64,000 nt of DNA from Aureivirga sp. CE67 (GTDB taxonomy: Bacteria; Bacteroidota; Bacteroidia; Flavobacteriales; Flavobacteriaceae), in assembly GCF_015767245.1 (NCBI RefSeq), contig NZ_JADOTV010000009.1, positions 1 through 64,000 of the forward strand, written 5' to 3'. The notes under the pieces were generated by a model. The model saw only the letters and a program-made list of their open reading frames with translations. It ran no database searches and had not been told where the DNA came from. Of the stretch, positions 34,834 through 43,178 are shown in pieces (position 1 is the stretch's first letter; each line of letters opens with the position of its first letter). Made by a program: the position numbers and the translations under genes.

Positions 34834-35898
34834 ATGGATACAACAAAAATTTCAGAAATTGAGAATTTAAAAGGAGGAATCCTGATAGAAGAATTAGAAA
34901 ATTTGATTGAAAAACAATTAAATATTTTTAATGCTAAAGGAATAACTTGGCGAGAAGGAATAGAGATACTTAATGATTTACTGTACTTAAAAGAACATGA
35001 TGGTTCTGTGTTATCTGATGCTAGCTGTAAAACGATATTGAATTGGATTAGAAATAATTATGATGCTAGTTTTCTAGGAGATTTCAATGGAAGTTTTTCA
35101 GGACATGATGAAAAAGCGGATTTATATAAAGATTTTTTGTTTTTATATGATTTGATAAATAATACGACACGTTGGATTGCGCATTATGAAGAAACACCAT
35201 ATTATTTTAAAGAATTAGAACAAAAAGCAAAGAATGATTTTGAAAAATATAGGTTAGGACATGCAATTGAACTAATTGAATATTACATTAAGGAAAGAAA
35301 GAAACCGCCGATTCCAAAAAAAGAATTAGATAATTTAATGCTGCGAGTTGATGATTATTTTGAAAAGAATTTTAAAGAAGATGCATCTTATGAGCAATTG
35401 TGTGGGCTAAGAGAAGGTGTGATGGAATATGATTATTGTTATACGATTCCGAAAATTCTTACAAAAGATAAATATGTTTCCAGTGTAAAGAGAACAACGT
35501 GGATTGGAACAGGAAGTTTATTAGTTTCTAAAATAACAGATGATATAGAATTGACAGGATCAGCTCCAGTAGATTGGGTTCGAAAATTTGAATTGAAAAT
35601 TCGTGGATTAGATGAATATTGGTATGTGGAAATTCCTTTTGATAAGAGGAAGTTATATAAGTTTACAGAAATATTTGATTTGTCAGAAGTTGAGGTTTTT
35701 GAAAAAGTAACTAACCATAAAATAATTTTAGAAGAACCAATTAATACCGATAGGTTTTTGGGTGAAACTTATTATGATATGGGTTTTTTAGACGAAAAAA
35801 GTAAAACAGAGTATTTAATAAACCCAAGTTTTATGGAAATAATTAATAAGTGTAATGCTGCTGGGATAAAGTGTAAATTGAAGATTTTGAATAAATAA
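34834..35898 (+). CDS. unknown protein (354 aa), possibly accessory
   Basis: The 354-residue soluble protein has no signal peptide or membrane segment. Residues 1-130 are helical (ENLKGGILIEELENLIEKQL, REGIEILNDLLYLKEHDGS, a tryptophan-rich NNTTRWIAHYEETPYYF), and the second half is mixed alpha/beta with KRTTWIGTGSLLVSKITDD and WYVEIPFDKRKLYKF. I do not recognise it. It lies directly before the nuclease-ATPase pair but has a 237-bp gap with its own promoter between, so it is probably not part of that operon. Its start codon follows an interspersed repeat without any leader. Confidence 0.6.
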   Translation: MDTTKISEIENLKGGILIEELENLIEKQLNIFNAKGITWREGIEILNDLLYLKEHDGSVLSDASCKTILNWIRNNYDASFLGDFNGSFSGHDEKADLYKDFLFLYDLINNTTRWIAHYEETPYYFKELEQKAKNDFEKYRLGHAIELIEYYIKERKKPPIPKKELDNLMLRVDDYFEKNFKEDASYEQLCGLREGVMEYDYCYTIPKILTKDKYVSSVKRTTWIGTGSLLVSKITDDIELTGSAPVDWVRKFELKIRGLDEYWYVEIPFDKRKLYKFTEIFDLSEVEVFEKVTNHKIILEEPINTDRFLGETYYDMGFLDEKSKTEYLINPSFMEIINKCNAAGIKCKLKILNK

Positions 35899-36050
35899 AC
35901 TGAAAAAGATTCTAAGAATTAAGCTACTTTTTATTGATAGTTTATTCAGTTATAAACTATATTAAATTAAAGATTTTTGTTTTGTAGATTTAAAACTATT
36001 TTTTGTTTTTTATTAATTAATATTTAATGTTTTAAAAAAGAGTTTTTTGT

Positions 36051-36081
36051 TTTGTTGTTTTTTTAGGAAAAGTTATATTTG
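36051..36081 (+). promoter_or_regulatory. promoter of the nuclease-ATPase operon (TTTG-N19-TATATTTG)
   Basis: TTTG at 36051-36054 and TATATTTG at 36074-36081 match both halves of the Bacteroidota primary sigma consensus at 19-nt spacing. It is the best promoter in the window and lies 54 nt before the start codon at 36136. Confidence 0.7.
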
Positions 36082-36085
36082 GTTT

Positions 36086-36103
36086 TTTCAGTTTTAACTG
36101 AAA
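36086..36103. promoter_or_regulatory. operator-like palindrome TTTCAGTT-TT-AACTGAAA
   Basis: A perfect 8-bp inverted repeat with 2-bp spacing begins 4 bp after the -7 element and covers the expected start of transcription and early leader. It could be a repressor site or an RNA hairpin in the leader. No regulator gene is adjacent. Confidence 0.5.
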
Positions 36104-36135
36104 CTAATTTATAAATATGATTTCTAAAAAATACT

Positions 36136-37212
36136 ATGATTGATAAATCAATAAATGGAGGTGTTTCTGCTCAAACTGGTTTCGCTCTTCAAAGGAATAC
36201 AGCTTTATACTTGTTATTGGAGTTTTATGAAGAAAAATTTAAGGATAAAAATTATTTTTTATGTTTAGAACATTATGATGATTTTTTATTTTGTTTTTTG
36301 TCAGAAAAAAATGAAATTGAATTAATTGAAGCATATCAATCAAAAAAGAAATCTCCTGATATCTGGAAACTAGATAAAGAATTGTTTAATATTTTAAAGA
36401 AATTATTAAAAACAGGAGAAGCATTAAATAAAGATGAAATCATAAAATCAAAAGATTATAGACATTTATTATTTTTTTCATCTAATCAAATAACTCAATT
36501 AAAACTTAAGAAAAATAAGGTTCCTTATAGTGTTTCAATAAAAGAAGATAACTATTTAGTTGAATATAATTATTTACCAACTCCTATAAAAGAAAGAATA
36601 ATTAAAGGAATAAATGATGAATCACTAAATAAACAATTTGACTATTTACATTTTATTTGGATTGATTTAAATAGAACTGTTGATAAACAAATTAATGAAT
36701 TAGTTGGGCAATTAGATAAAGTTTTTGGTGAAAAAATTAATAATCCTAGAGCAGCTGTTATGGCTTTGCTTGAAATGTTTAATGAATTAGAAGTTATATT
36801 TAATCAAGGAAATGTAGTGAAATTATTAGATAATTCTAAAAGAATTACTAGTGAACAAATTGAAAAAACTTTTAAAATTTTAACTACAAAATCCAAGTGT
36901 TTTGATTATTGGAGAAAACATGAAAGTCAAGTATCTCAAATACTTAAGGTGAAACCATATGAACGTGAGGAATTTGAATTAACTTTTAATTCTTCATTTG
37001 ATTTTTTTAAAAGTATGAAACAAGTTGAGCATAGAGATATTTTAGAATTTACTAGATTAAATTATAAAAAATGTAAAAAATATAAAGAAGAAGAAATTGT
37101 TTTAGAATTAATAGAAATGTTCTATGAGAATTGTAGTTCTTTATTAGATAAAGATAAAGTTAAAGCTATTTTTTTTGCAGCTTATTTTGAAACAATTTAT
37201 AAGAAAAATTAA
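36136..37212 (+). CDS. Cap4/DUF4297-like nuclease effector of a two-gene defence candidate
   Basis: The 358-residue protein opens with GGVSAQTGFALQRNTALYLL (residues 8-27), the GG-x-x-x-Q-x-G-x-x-x-Q pattern seen at the start of DUF4297/Cap4 dsDNA nuclease domains, followed by a strand with LEHYDDF (E45, D48, D49) and IELIEAYQSKKK (E65, Q68, K70). E/D then E-x-x-Q-x-K is the active-site pattern of restriction-endonuclease-like folds in this family. Residues 90-160 and the helical C-terminal half (residues 200-350) would be the sensing or ATPase-contact part. The ATPase gene follows after 3 nt. It is probably cytoplasmic and cuts DNA when released by its partner; a role in anti-phage defence is inferred. 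Base composition is extremely AT-rich (the line 36241-36300 has 9 G/C in 60). Confidence 0.66.
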   Translation: MIDKSINGGVSAQTGFALQRNTALYLLLEFYEEKFKDKNYFLCLEHYDDFLFCFLSEKNEIELIEAYQSKKKSPDIWKLDKELFNILKKLLKTGEALNKDEIIKSKDYRHLLFFSSNQITQLKLKKNKVPYSVSIKEDNYLVEYNYLPTPIKERIIKGINDESLNKQFDYLHFIWIDLNRTVDKQINELVGQLDKVFGEKINNPRAAVMALLEMFNELEVIFNQGNVVKLLDNSKRITSEQIEKTFKILTTKSKCFDYWRKHESQVSQILKVKPYEREEFELTFNSSFDFFKSMKQVEHRDILEFTRLNYKKCKKYKEEEIVLELIEMFYENCSSLLDKDKVKAIFFAAYFETIYKKN

Positions 37213-37215
37213 AAT

Positions 37216-38925
37216 ATGAAAAAAACAATCAAATACATTCAATTTTTTGTCTTTTCAGAAACATCAGATAAATCTTTTTATGTTAAGTTTGAAGATGGAG
37301 TCAATATTATTTATGGAAAAAACACCTCGGGAAAAAGTACATTATTACAATCAATAAATTACACATTTGGTATTAATGATGAGTATCATAAATTGAAGGA
37401 GATTTTATCTGAGGATATTATTTTTAGATTGGATTTTGAGGTTAAAGAAGATCAAAAAAAGAAAAACTATACCATAATAAGAGATTTTGAATTTATTTAT
37501 ATTAAGGATAATAGTAATAATAAAATTGAAAAATTTTCTGGAATTAAAGGTAATAGCTCTGCAGAACATAAAAGGCTTAAAAAATATATTACAAAACTAT
37601 TTGGGTTTGATTTATTTTTACAACAAAAAGATGAGTTTATTTTGGCTTCTATAGAAGCTATGTTTCTTCCATATTATGTTGCACAGGATTATGGGTGGGT
37701 ATTAACATTAAAATCATTTCGAGGATTTGATTTTTATAAAAATTTTAAATTTGATTATTATGATTATTATTTAGGAATTCAAAAAGAATTTAATAGAGAA
37801 GAAAAAATAAAACTAGAAGCTCAAAAGAAAGATTTAGAATTTAATCTCAGTTTTTTAAAAAGAATAGAAGGTGATAGTTTTAAGGAAGCAATTTTTTATG
37901 ATGATAATTTAGTGCAAAAATCAATTGATTATCTAGAAATATATAAGAACAATAAAAAACAATTGATAGAAAAGGAGAAAGAATATCTATTATTAAGTAA
38001 TGAAATTAATTATTTAGACGAACATAATAAAATTTTAAGAAAAATTAATTTAGAACACTCATCACAAGAACCTTTAGTAAATGACTGTCCTACATGTAAA
38101 CAATCCCTTCCTTCATCAATTGAAAAAGTATATGAATTTTATCAAAATCAAGATGATATTAATTCTCTTAAAAGCACTAATAAGAAAAAAATCAAAGAAA
38201 AAACAGGTAGATTAAATACTGTTAAAAAACAAGTTTCAGAATTAAAAGAACAAATTTCTAAAGATTATTATTTATTGTTTAACTATGATATTGATGGATT
38301 AACATTTGAAAAATGGTTAGACATAAAGGCGGACTTAAAATTAAATGGAAATATAAATGAAAAAGTACAAAAATTAAAAACTAAGGTAAATGAACTAAAT
38401 TTACTATTAGATAGATATAATGAAGAGGGAAATATAGAAAAAATAAGAAATTTTAAAGGTAACAGGTTTAAAAAAATATTTATAAAATATTTAGAAGAAT
38501 TAAAAGTAGAAACGTTTAATGAGGACTATTTTTTATATCGAATGAAGCTTTTTCCACAACAAGGTGTAGAATTATTAAAGACTTTATTAGCATATAATTT
38601 TGCATTTAATAAACTGATAAAAGAAACTAATTATGTTCATAGATTACCTTTTGTTTTAGATGCTATTTTTAAAGAAGATATAGATGATACAAATCGAAGT
38701 TTAATTTTGAAATTTATTGAAAAAAATAAACCTAATGATACTCAAATAATTTTTTCAATTGCTCAATCAGATGATAACTTAAGAAGAGTAGAAGATTATA
38801 ATACTGATTATTTCAATAATAAAGCTAAATTAATCTGTATTAATTTAGAAGAAAAGAGAGCATTTTTGTCTAAAAACACAAATAATTATAAGGCTTTAAT
38901 AGATGAAACTTTAAATATTATTTAA
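37216..38925 (+). CDS. Rad50/SMC-like ATPase with zinc hook (defence partner)
   Basis: The 569-residue protein has Walker A GKNTSGKST (residues 34-42), coiled-coil arms (about 190-285 and 305-410) meeting at a CPTC zinc-hook motif (291-294), and a C-terminal lobe with a degenerate signature FPQQGVELLKTLLAYNFAF (446-464) and a Walker B strand LPFVLDA (477-483). The usual Glu after the Walker B Asp is Ala, so ATP hydrolysis may be slow or use another base, as in some ABC-three-component ATPases. Length is short for LmuB of Lamassu, and no third subunit is seen. It starts 3 nt after the nuclease gene and shares its promoter. The likely job is to sense invading or aberrant DNA and control the nuclease; this is inference from paired domains. 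Confidence 0.75.
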   Translation: MKKTIKYIQFFVFSETSDKSFYVKFEDGVNIIYGKNTSGKSTLLQSINYTFGINDEYHKLKEILSEDIIFRLDFEVKEDQKKKNYTIIRDFEFIYIKDNSNNKIEKFSGIKGNSSAEHKRLKKYITKLFGFDLFLQQKDEFILASIEAMFLPYYVAQDYGWVLTLKSFRGFDFYKNFKFDYYDYYLGIQKEFNREEKIKLEAQKKDLEFNLSFLKRIEGDSFKEAIFYDDNLVQKSIDYLEIYKNNKKQLIEKEKEYLLLSNEINYLDEHNKILRKINLEHSSQEPLVNDCPTCKQSLPSSIEKVYEFYQNQDDINSLKSTNKKKIKEKTGRLNTVKKQVSELKEQISKDYYLLFNYDIDGLTFEKWLDIKADLKLNGNINEKVQKLKTKVNELNLLLDRYNEEGNIEKIRNFKGNRFKKIFIKYLEELKVETFNEDYFLYRMKLFPQQGVELLKTLLAYNFAFNKLIKETNYVHRLPFVLDAIFKEDIDDTNRSLILKFIEKNKPNDTQIIFSIAQSDDNLRRVEDYNTDYFNNKAKLICINLEEKRAFLSKNTNNYKALIDETLNII

Positions 38926-38931
38926 TCCAAA

Positions 38932-38958
38932 AAAAGCACAGCTAAAAACTGTGCTTTT
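38932..38958. terminator. terminator after the nuclease-ATPase operon (bidirectional)
   Basis: AAAAGCACAG pairs with CTGTGCTTTT around a 7-nt loop. It stands between convergent genes and can serve both. Confidence 0.8.
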
Positions 38959-38984
38959 ATATCAATTTATAAAATAAGTCAATC

Positions 38985-40172
38985 CTAAATAAAATCCAAA
39001 TGCTGGAAATTATTATTCAATATTTTTGAGCTATCAACTTTCAGCCATTTATCTAAAACAGTTGCATATACTTGTCGGAAATCCAAATGATATTTAATGT
39101 CTTTATTTCCATCTAAGTTTACCAAATCTGGAGCTTCATTAAAAATTCCATTTTTGCTGAGGTTTTCAGAAATTACAAACATTGGTCCTGCAGTTCCATG
39201 ATCCGTTCCACGACTTCCATTTTCAGCTAATCTTCTTCCAAACTCAGAGAAAGTAACAATCAAAGTATCTTTAAAATTATTTCCTTTTTTCAATTCTTCC
39301 ACAAAAGAAAGCATCGCATCCGAATAATTTCCAAGAAGCTTTTCTTGTTGTTTTTGCTGAAAAGCATGTGTGTCAAATCCTGTTGTAGAAACATAATAAA
39401 CTGAAGTGTCCAATCCAGAATTAATCAATTCTGCGGTAGTTTCTAGTTTTTGACCAATATCTGTTTTCGGAAATTCTGTTTTGCTTTCATAAGTTTTAGA
39501 AGTATTGAAAATATACTTTGCAGAAGATTTTGTTTCTACCAAAGTTTTATACAAATACCCTAAATTATCCTCGCTCAACATTTCATCCGAAGTATTTCGA
39601 AGCAAAGAATCAAAATAATGTTCTTTCGTCAATTGGTATAAAGAATTCGGATTTTTCAGTGCCAAAGCATTTTTTGCATCTCCTTTTAAAGCCAAAGAAA
39701 GTGTTGTATCAATTTCTAAAACTTCATGTGAAGATTGACAATTAGAATCCAAATAACGACCAAGCCAACCAGAATCTAAATATTTATCCGAATCACTTGC
39801 AGTGTGCCAAATATCCATCGCTCTAAAATGCGAACGATTCGGATTTGGATAACCAATATTATTCAGAATAGAAACATACCCTTTTTCAAAAAGTTTTTCC
39901 ATTCCTTTCATACTCGGATGTAAACCAAGTTCGTCCGTGATTTTCAGAACTTCATTTTTACCAATTCCTAAAGTTGGTCTGTTTTTATAATATAAATCAT
40001 TCTCATAAGGAATTACAGTGTTCAAGCCGTCATTTCCTCCAGAAAGCTGAATGATTACTAGTTTTTTATGTCCTTTTAAACTCGGAGAAAACTCTAATGC
40101 TTTTAAGAAATTTGGTAAAAGCATTGTCATTGAAGCAACTCCTGTAGTTTTTAAAAAATCTCTACGTTTCAT
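38985..40172 (-). CDS. DUF1501 domain protein with Tat signal
   Basis: The 395-residue protein begins MKRRDFLKTTGVASMTMLLP, a twin-arginine export signal. The body has the DUF1501 (sulfatase/phosphatase-superfamily-like) blocks LVIIQLSGGNDGLNTVIPYE, LHPSMKGMEKLFEKG, NRSHFRAMDIWHTAS, GFDTHAFQQ and FSEFGRRLAENGSRGTDHGT, which contain the Asp and His residues expected to bind metal. Members are usually encoded with a DUF1800 protein, as here, and both are exported; their biochemical role is not settled. It lies downstream of the DUF1800 gene, separated by an unusual structured element of 411 bp. Confidence 0.88.
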   Translation of the reverse strand: MKRRDFLKTTGVASMTMLLPNFLKALEFSPSLKGHKKLVIIQLSGGNDGLNTVIPYENDLYYKNRPTLGIGKNEVLKITDELGLHPSMKGMEKLFEKGYVSILNNIGYPNPNRSHFRAMDIWHTASDSDKYLDSGWLGRYLDSNCQSSHEVLEIDTTLSLALKGDAKNALALKNPNSLYQLTKEHYFDSLLRNTSDEMLSEDNLGYLYKTLVETKSSAKYIFNTSKTYESKTEFPKTDIGQKLETTAELINSGLDTSVYYVSTTGFDTHAFQQKQQEKLLGNYSDAMLSFVEELKKGNNFKDTLIVTFSEFGRRLAENGSRGTDHGTAGPMFVISENLSKNGIFNEAPDLVNLDGNKDIKYHLDFRQVYATVLDKWLKVDSSKILNNNFQHLDFI

Positions 40173-40583
40173 TTTTTTTTCTTTTTTTAAATTCCCTTGT
40201 TTAGAGTTAAAATTGTCAAATTCTTTAATTTTTTATTAAAAATCGAAGATTTTCTTAGTCTTTCATAATGAGTGTAGTATTTTAATTACGTTAAGAAATT
40301 CCGAATCCTTGTAGGAATTTTAGTAATTAAAATACGGTTTTTTGACCTTGTTGTCAAAAAAACACCTTTTATGAAAGTGTCCTTTTTTGGTTCGTTTTTT
40401 GGACAAGCAAAAAATGAACAAGAACGTGAATAGGATTTCAAAATTCTCTGTATTAGCGAAAATTTTATTAGAATTTGATAGTCCAGCTCTTGATAATAGG
40501 GCAATGTGTTTTACAATAAGTAATGTTTACAAACTTGAGCCAGAAAATAGTATCGTTTCGTAATTAAATATTAATTAGCGAAA
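40173..40583. other. 411-bp spacer between the DUF1800 and DUF1501 genes
   Basis: The spacer contains the multi-helix element at 40260-40377 and further AT-rich sequence with weak repeats. An antisense frame across it (40286-40504) is not convincing as a gene. No promoter was recognised. Confidence 0.6.
40260..40377 (-). repeat. 118-bp cloverleaf-like inverted-repeat element
   Basis: CTTTCATAA at 40260-40268 pairs with TTATGAAAG at 40369-40377. Inside, GTATTTTAATTAC (40277-40289) pairs perfectly with GTAATTAAAATAC (40323-40335) and encloses AAATTCC/GGAATTT; next to it TTTTTTGAC (40338-40346) pairs with GTCAAAAAA (40353-40361). It may be a MITE or a structured RNA. Confidence 0.6.
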
Positions 40584-41936
40584 TCAACACATTTGATATT
40601 CTGGTAAAGAAACCAAGACAGTTGCATTTTGTTTTTTATCCAAAGTCAAATCCTGACAGATTTTCTGAGCAGTTGCGCTCAATTTTGGAGTAATCAAATA
40701 TTCAATTAAATCTGCTTGGGTAAAATCGGAAGTTGCTTCCATAAAACCTTCCCAGTTTGTTTCTGCTCTCAATTTTCTGTTTCCTTTTCCTCGTTTTACA
40801 GCAATATCCACGTCGTCCCCTTTTTCGTAAAAAGGAATTTCTCCATTATTCAAAAGAATTGAAGGAAGTTTTAAACGCAAAGTCAAACTAGAACTATCAA
40901 TCCATTTTTTTCCGCTTGGCCAACCTGCCACGTTTGGAGGAAGAAATAAAACTTGTCCAAGCATTTTTTGGATGATGAAAGTTGCTTTTTTGTTTTTATA
41001 AGAAATAGAAAATGTTCTGTGTAATCCAGTTATAAATTCAATTGGCGATTTGATTTTAGTTCCTACATTTTCTGTAGCGTAAAACCAATCCGCATTGAAC
41101 ATGTATTTTAAAGTTTCTTCAATGTTATAATCAGAATTATAAAGAACATCAGCAATCGCATTGATTTCTGAAGTATTATCATAATCATTTACAAAATAAC
41201 GATGTAATTTGGTTGCAATAAACTTTGCAGTTCTTTTGTCTTCCAATAAAATATCGATGATATCTGTTCCTTCAAAATTTCCAGTTTTTCCGAAGAAAGT
41301 TTTTTCTCCATAATCATGGAATTTTCTTTTTAATACAAATTCATTTTGTTTGTTATAATTCCAACCAGTAAAAGCTCTTGCAGCTTCCTGAATGTCTTTT
41401 TCGGTGTAATTATCTCGTCCAATCGTGAAAAGTTCCATTAACTCTCTTGCGAAATTCTCATTAGGATGCGATTTTCTATTTTGTTTATTATTCAAAAAAT
41501 CGAGCATTGCAGGTTCTTTTGCAACTGCAATTACCAAATCACGAAAATTTCCAAGTGCATGTTTACGAATCGTATTATTTAATTTCTGAGCTCTATCCGA
41601 TTTTCTCGTTCTACAAGCAAAATGTCCATGCCAAAAAAGTGTTACTTTTTCTCTCAAAAAAGCATCTGTATTTGCTAATTTTTCAATGTAAGCAAAATTC
41701 AGTTTTTGCACCGATTTGGTGATTTTCTTAATTGCTTTTCTTTTTTCTTCTTTTGGAAGCATCTGAATATTTTGAGGAATATCAAAATTCAATCGAAAAG
41801 GTTGATTGTCGGTATGCTTCACAAACAAATTATCTACAACTTCCTTACGAGAAGTATTTTTGTATTGCTTAAAATTCGAAGGAATACTTCCAAAACCAGC
41901 GCGATTGTATAAATGCTTAATTTCTATTGTTTTCAT
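40584..41936 (-). CDS. DUF1800 domain protein
   Basis: The 450-residue protein shows DUF1800 landmarks: HLYNRAGFGSIPSNFKQY at the start, LREKVTLFWHGHFACR, the LLDFLNNKQNRKSHPNENFA block and ARELMELFTIGRDNYTEKDI, RAFTGW, and LGQVLFLPPNVAGWPSGKKW. These are all family signatures. It has no obvious signal peptide in this start, which is common for the family in this phylum. It is the first gene of the DUF1800-DUF1501 pair, a widespread couple of unknown function, possibly acting on exported or cell-wall-bound substrates. Confidence 0.87.
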   Translation of the reverse strand: MKTIEIKHLYNRAGFGSIPSNFKQYKNTSRKEVVDNLFVKHTDNQPFRLNFDIPQNIQMLPKEEKRKAIKKITKSVQKLNFAYIEKLANTDAFLREKVTLFWHGHFACRTRKSDRAQKLNNTIRKHALGNFRDLVIAVAKEPAMLDFLNNKQNRKSHPNENFARELMELFTIGRDNYTEKDIQEAARAFTGWNYNKQNEFVLKRKFHDYGEKTFFGKTGNFEGTDIIDILLEDKRTAKFIATKLHRYFVNDYDNTSEINAIADVLYNSDYNIEETLKYMFNADWFYATENVGTKIKSPIEFITGLHRTFSISYKNKKATFIIQKMLGQVLFLPPNVAGWPSGKKWIDSSSLTLRLKLPSILLNNGEIPFYEKGDDVDIAVKRGKGNRKLRAETNWEGFMEATSDFTQADLIEYLITPKLSATAQKICQDLTLDKKQNATVLVSLPEYQMC

Positions 41937-42144
41937 TTTTGGAGTATTTTTAGTTTAATTATTGGCAATGAATCCGTTTACAGATTTCGTGCCATAAATA
42001 GGACAGTAAAAAAATAGAAAGGTTTAAAAACAGTTTGATGTAATGTGAAGAAAAGATTCGAATTTTTTTTTGTTAGTTATTTAAATTAATATTTATTTTC
42101 CTTTTTTTGTATGAAAGAAAAATACACTTAACAAAAATAATCAC

Positions 42145-42903
42145 ATGAAAAAACATTACTTATTTGTTTTATTACTAATTGTTACTACAAAGTTTTTTGC
42201 ACAAGGTCTTGAAAAAAATCAACAAGAAATGGTGAAAACTTTTATTGATTATATCGAAAATAAAGATGTAAATAAACTTAAAAAAATAGTGAGATATCCC
42301 CTTAGGAGAGCAAAACCACTTTCTGCAATTAAAAATGAATCAGAGTTTAAAAGAAAGTTTAAAGAAATTTTTGACCAAGATTTTATGAATATGATTGTAA
42401 ATTCAGATATAAATAAAGATTGGTCTCAAGTTGGTTCTAATGGAATAATGTTTAAAAATGGAGCGCTTTGGCTTGGTTTGAATGGAAATTTAATTGCAGT
42501 TAATTACCAATCGAAAAAAGGAGATAAAAAAGTAGCAAAAATTTCTAAGAAAAGCAGTAGAAAAGTTCATGAAAGTTTAAAAGTGTTTAAGAAACCAATT
42601 TTAGTTATGGAAACAAAGAAGTTTAGAGTTCGTGTGGATCAACTAGAAAACGGAACTTATCGTTATGCTTCTTGGCCGCTTGATTCAAAAATGACAGATA
42701 AACCTTCTTTGGTTTTAAAAAATGGAAGATTGATTCCTGATGGGAGTGGAGGAAACCATAAATATAAATTTACTAATGTAGATTATACCTATGAGTGTTA
42801 TATTAATGAATTAGGAACGAATGATTCTCCAGATGCATATTTAATGGTTTTTCGTGGAAGAAAAGAAATCTTAAGTCAAGACGCGAAAATTGTTAGTAAA
42901 TAA
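42145..42903 (+). CDS. secreted protein of unknown function (252 aa)
   Basis: The product has a signal peptide (YLFVLLLIVTTKFFAQ, cleavage near residue 20). The mature part starts with a helical segment about a conserved-looking FIDYIENKDVNKLKKIVRYPLRR, followed by NGIMFKNGALWLGLNGNLIAVNY, which together resemble an NTF2/DUF4348-like cone fold; then comes a C-terminal beta domain with RVRVDQLENGTYRYASWPL and DGSGGNHKYKFTNVDYTYEC. The last part resembles small proteins that inhibit or bind lysozyme-like substrates, but no family is firmly recognised. Periplasmic location is likely. It is transcribed alone and ends at a terminator. Confidence 0.6.
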   Translation: MKKHYLFVLLLIVTTKFFAQGLEKNQQEMVKTFIDYIENKDVNKLKKIVRYPLRRAKPLSAIKNESEFKRKFKEIFDQDFMNMIVNSDINKDWSQVGSNGIMFKNGALWLGLNGNLIAVNYQSKKGDKKVAKISKKSSRKVHESLKVFKKPILVMETKKFRVRVDQLENGTYRYASWPLDSKMTDKPSLVLKNGRLIPDGSGGNHKYKFTNVDYTYECYINELGTNDSPDAYLMVFRGRKEILSQDAKIVSK

Positions 42904-42935
42904 TATTTAGATAAATTTTTACAACATTTTAAATT

Positions 42936-42964
42936 CCCCTCTTGAGAGGGGCAAGGGGTGTGTT
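42936..42964 (+). repeat. CTCTTGAG-family interspersed repeat
   Basis: CCCCTCTTGAGAGGGGCAAG then GGGTGTGTT, 33 nt after the secreted-protein gene. Confidence 0.8.
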
Positions 42965-42996
42965 TTAAATTAAATAATAACAATTCAATATATAGA

Positions 42997-43027
42997 AACG
43001 GTATCTTTTTCAGATACTGTTTTTTTG
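42997..43027 (+). terminator. intrinsic terminator
   Basis: AACGGTATCT pairs with AGATACTGTT (one G-T pair) and is followed by six T residues. Confidence 0.75.
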
Positions 43028-43080
43028 TTTTAAGTAATTATTACGTTTGATTTTGTATAAAACGATACAGGTGTCAAGTT

Positions 43081-43109
43081 CCCCTCTTGAGAGGGGCTAG
43101 GGGTGTGTT
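43081..43109 (+). repeat. CTCTTGAG-family interspersed repeat
   Basis: CCCCTCTTGAGAGGGGCTAG then GGGTGTGTT, identical in its core to the copy at 27451 and with the same TACGTTTGATTTTGTATAAA leader. Confidence 0.82.
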
Positions 43110-43178
43110 TTAGATTAAATAAAATTCATTCATAAGATTTTAAACATGATAAAATCTTTTAATGCATAGAAAATGAAA

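Noticed and set aside
34834-38925. Treating the 354-residue protein as a third subunit of the nuclease-ATPase system
   Set aside because: A 237-bp gap with a separate strong promoter divides them and the protein starts at a different repeat; the link is only proximity.
40286-40504. Minus-strand 72-codon frame in the DUF1800-DUF1501 spacer
   Set aside because: It crosses the inverted-repeat element and has the composition expected of translated noncoding structure; no membrane, signal or domain features.
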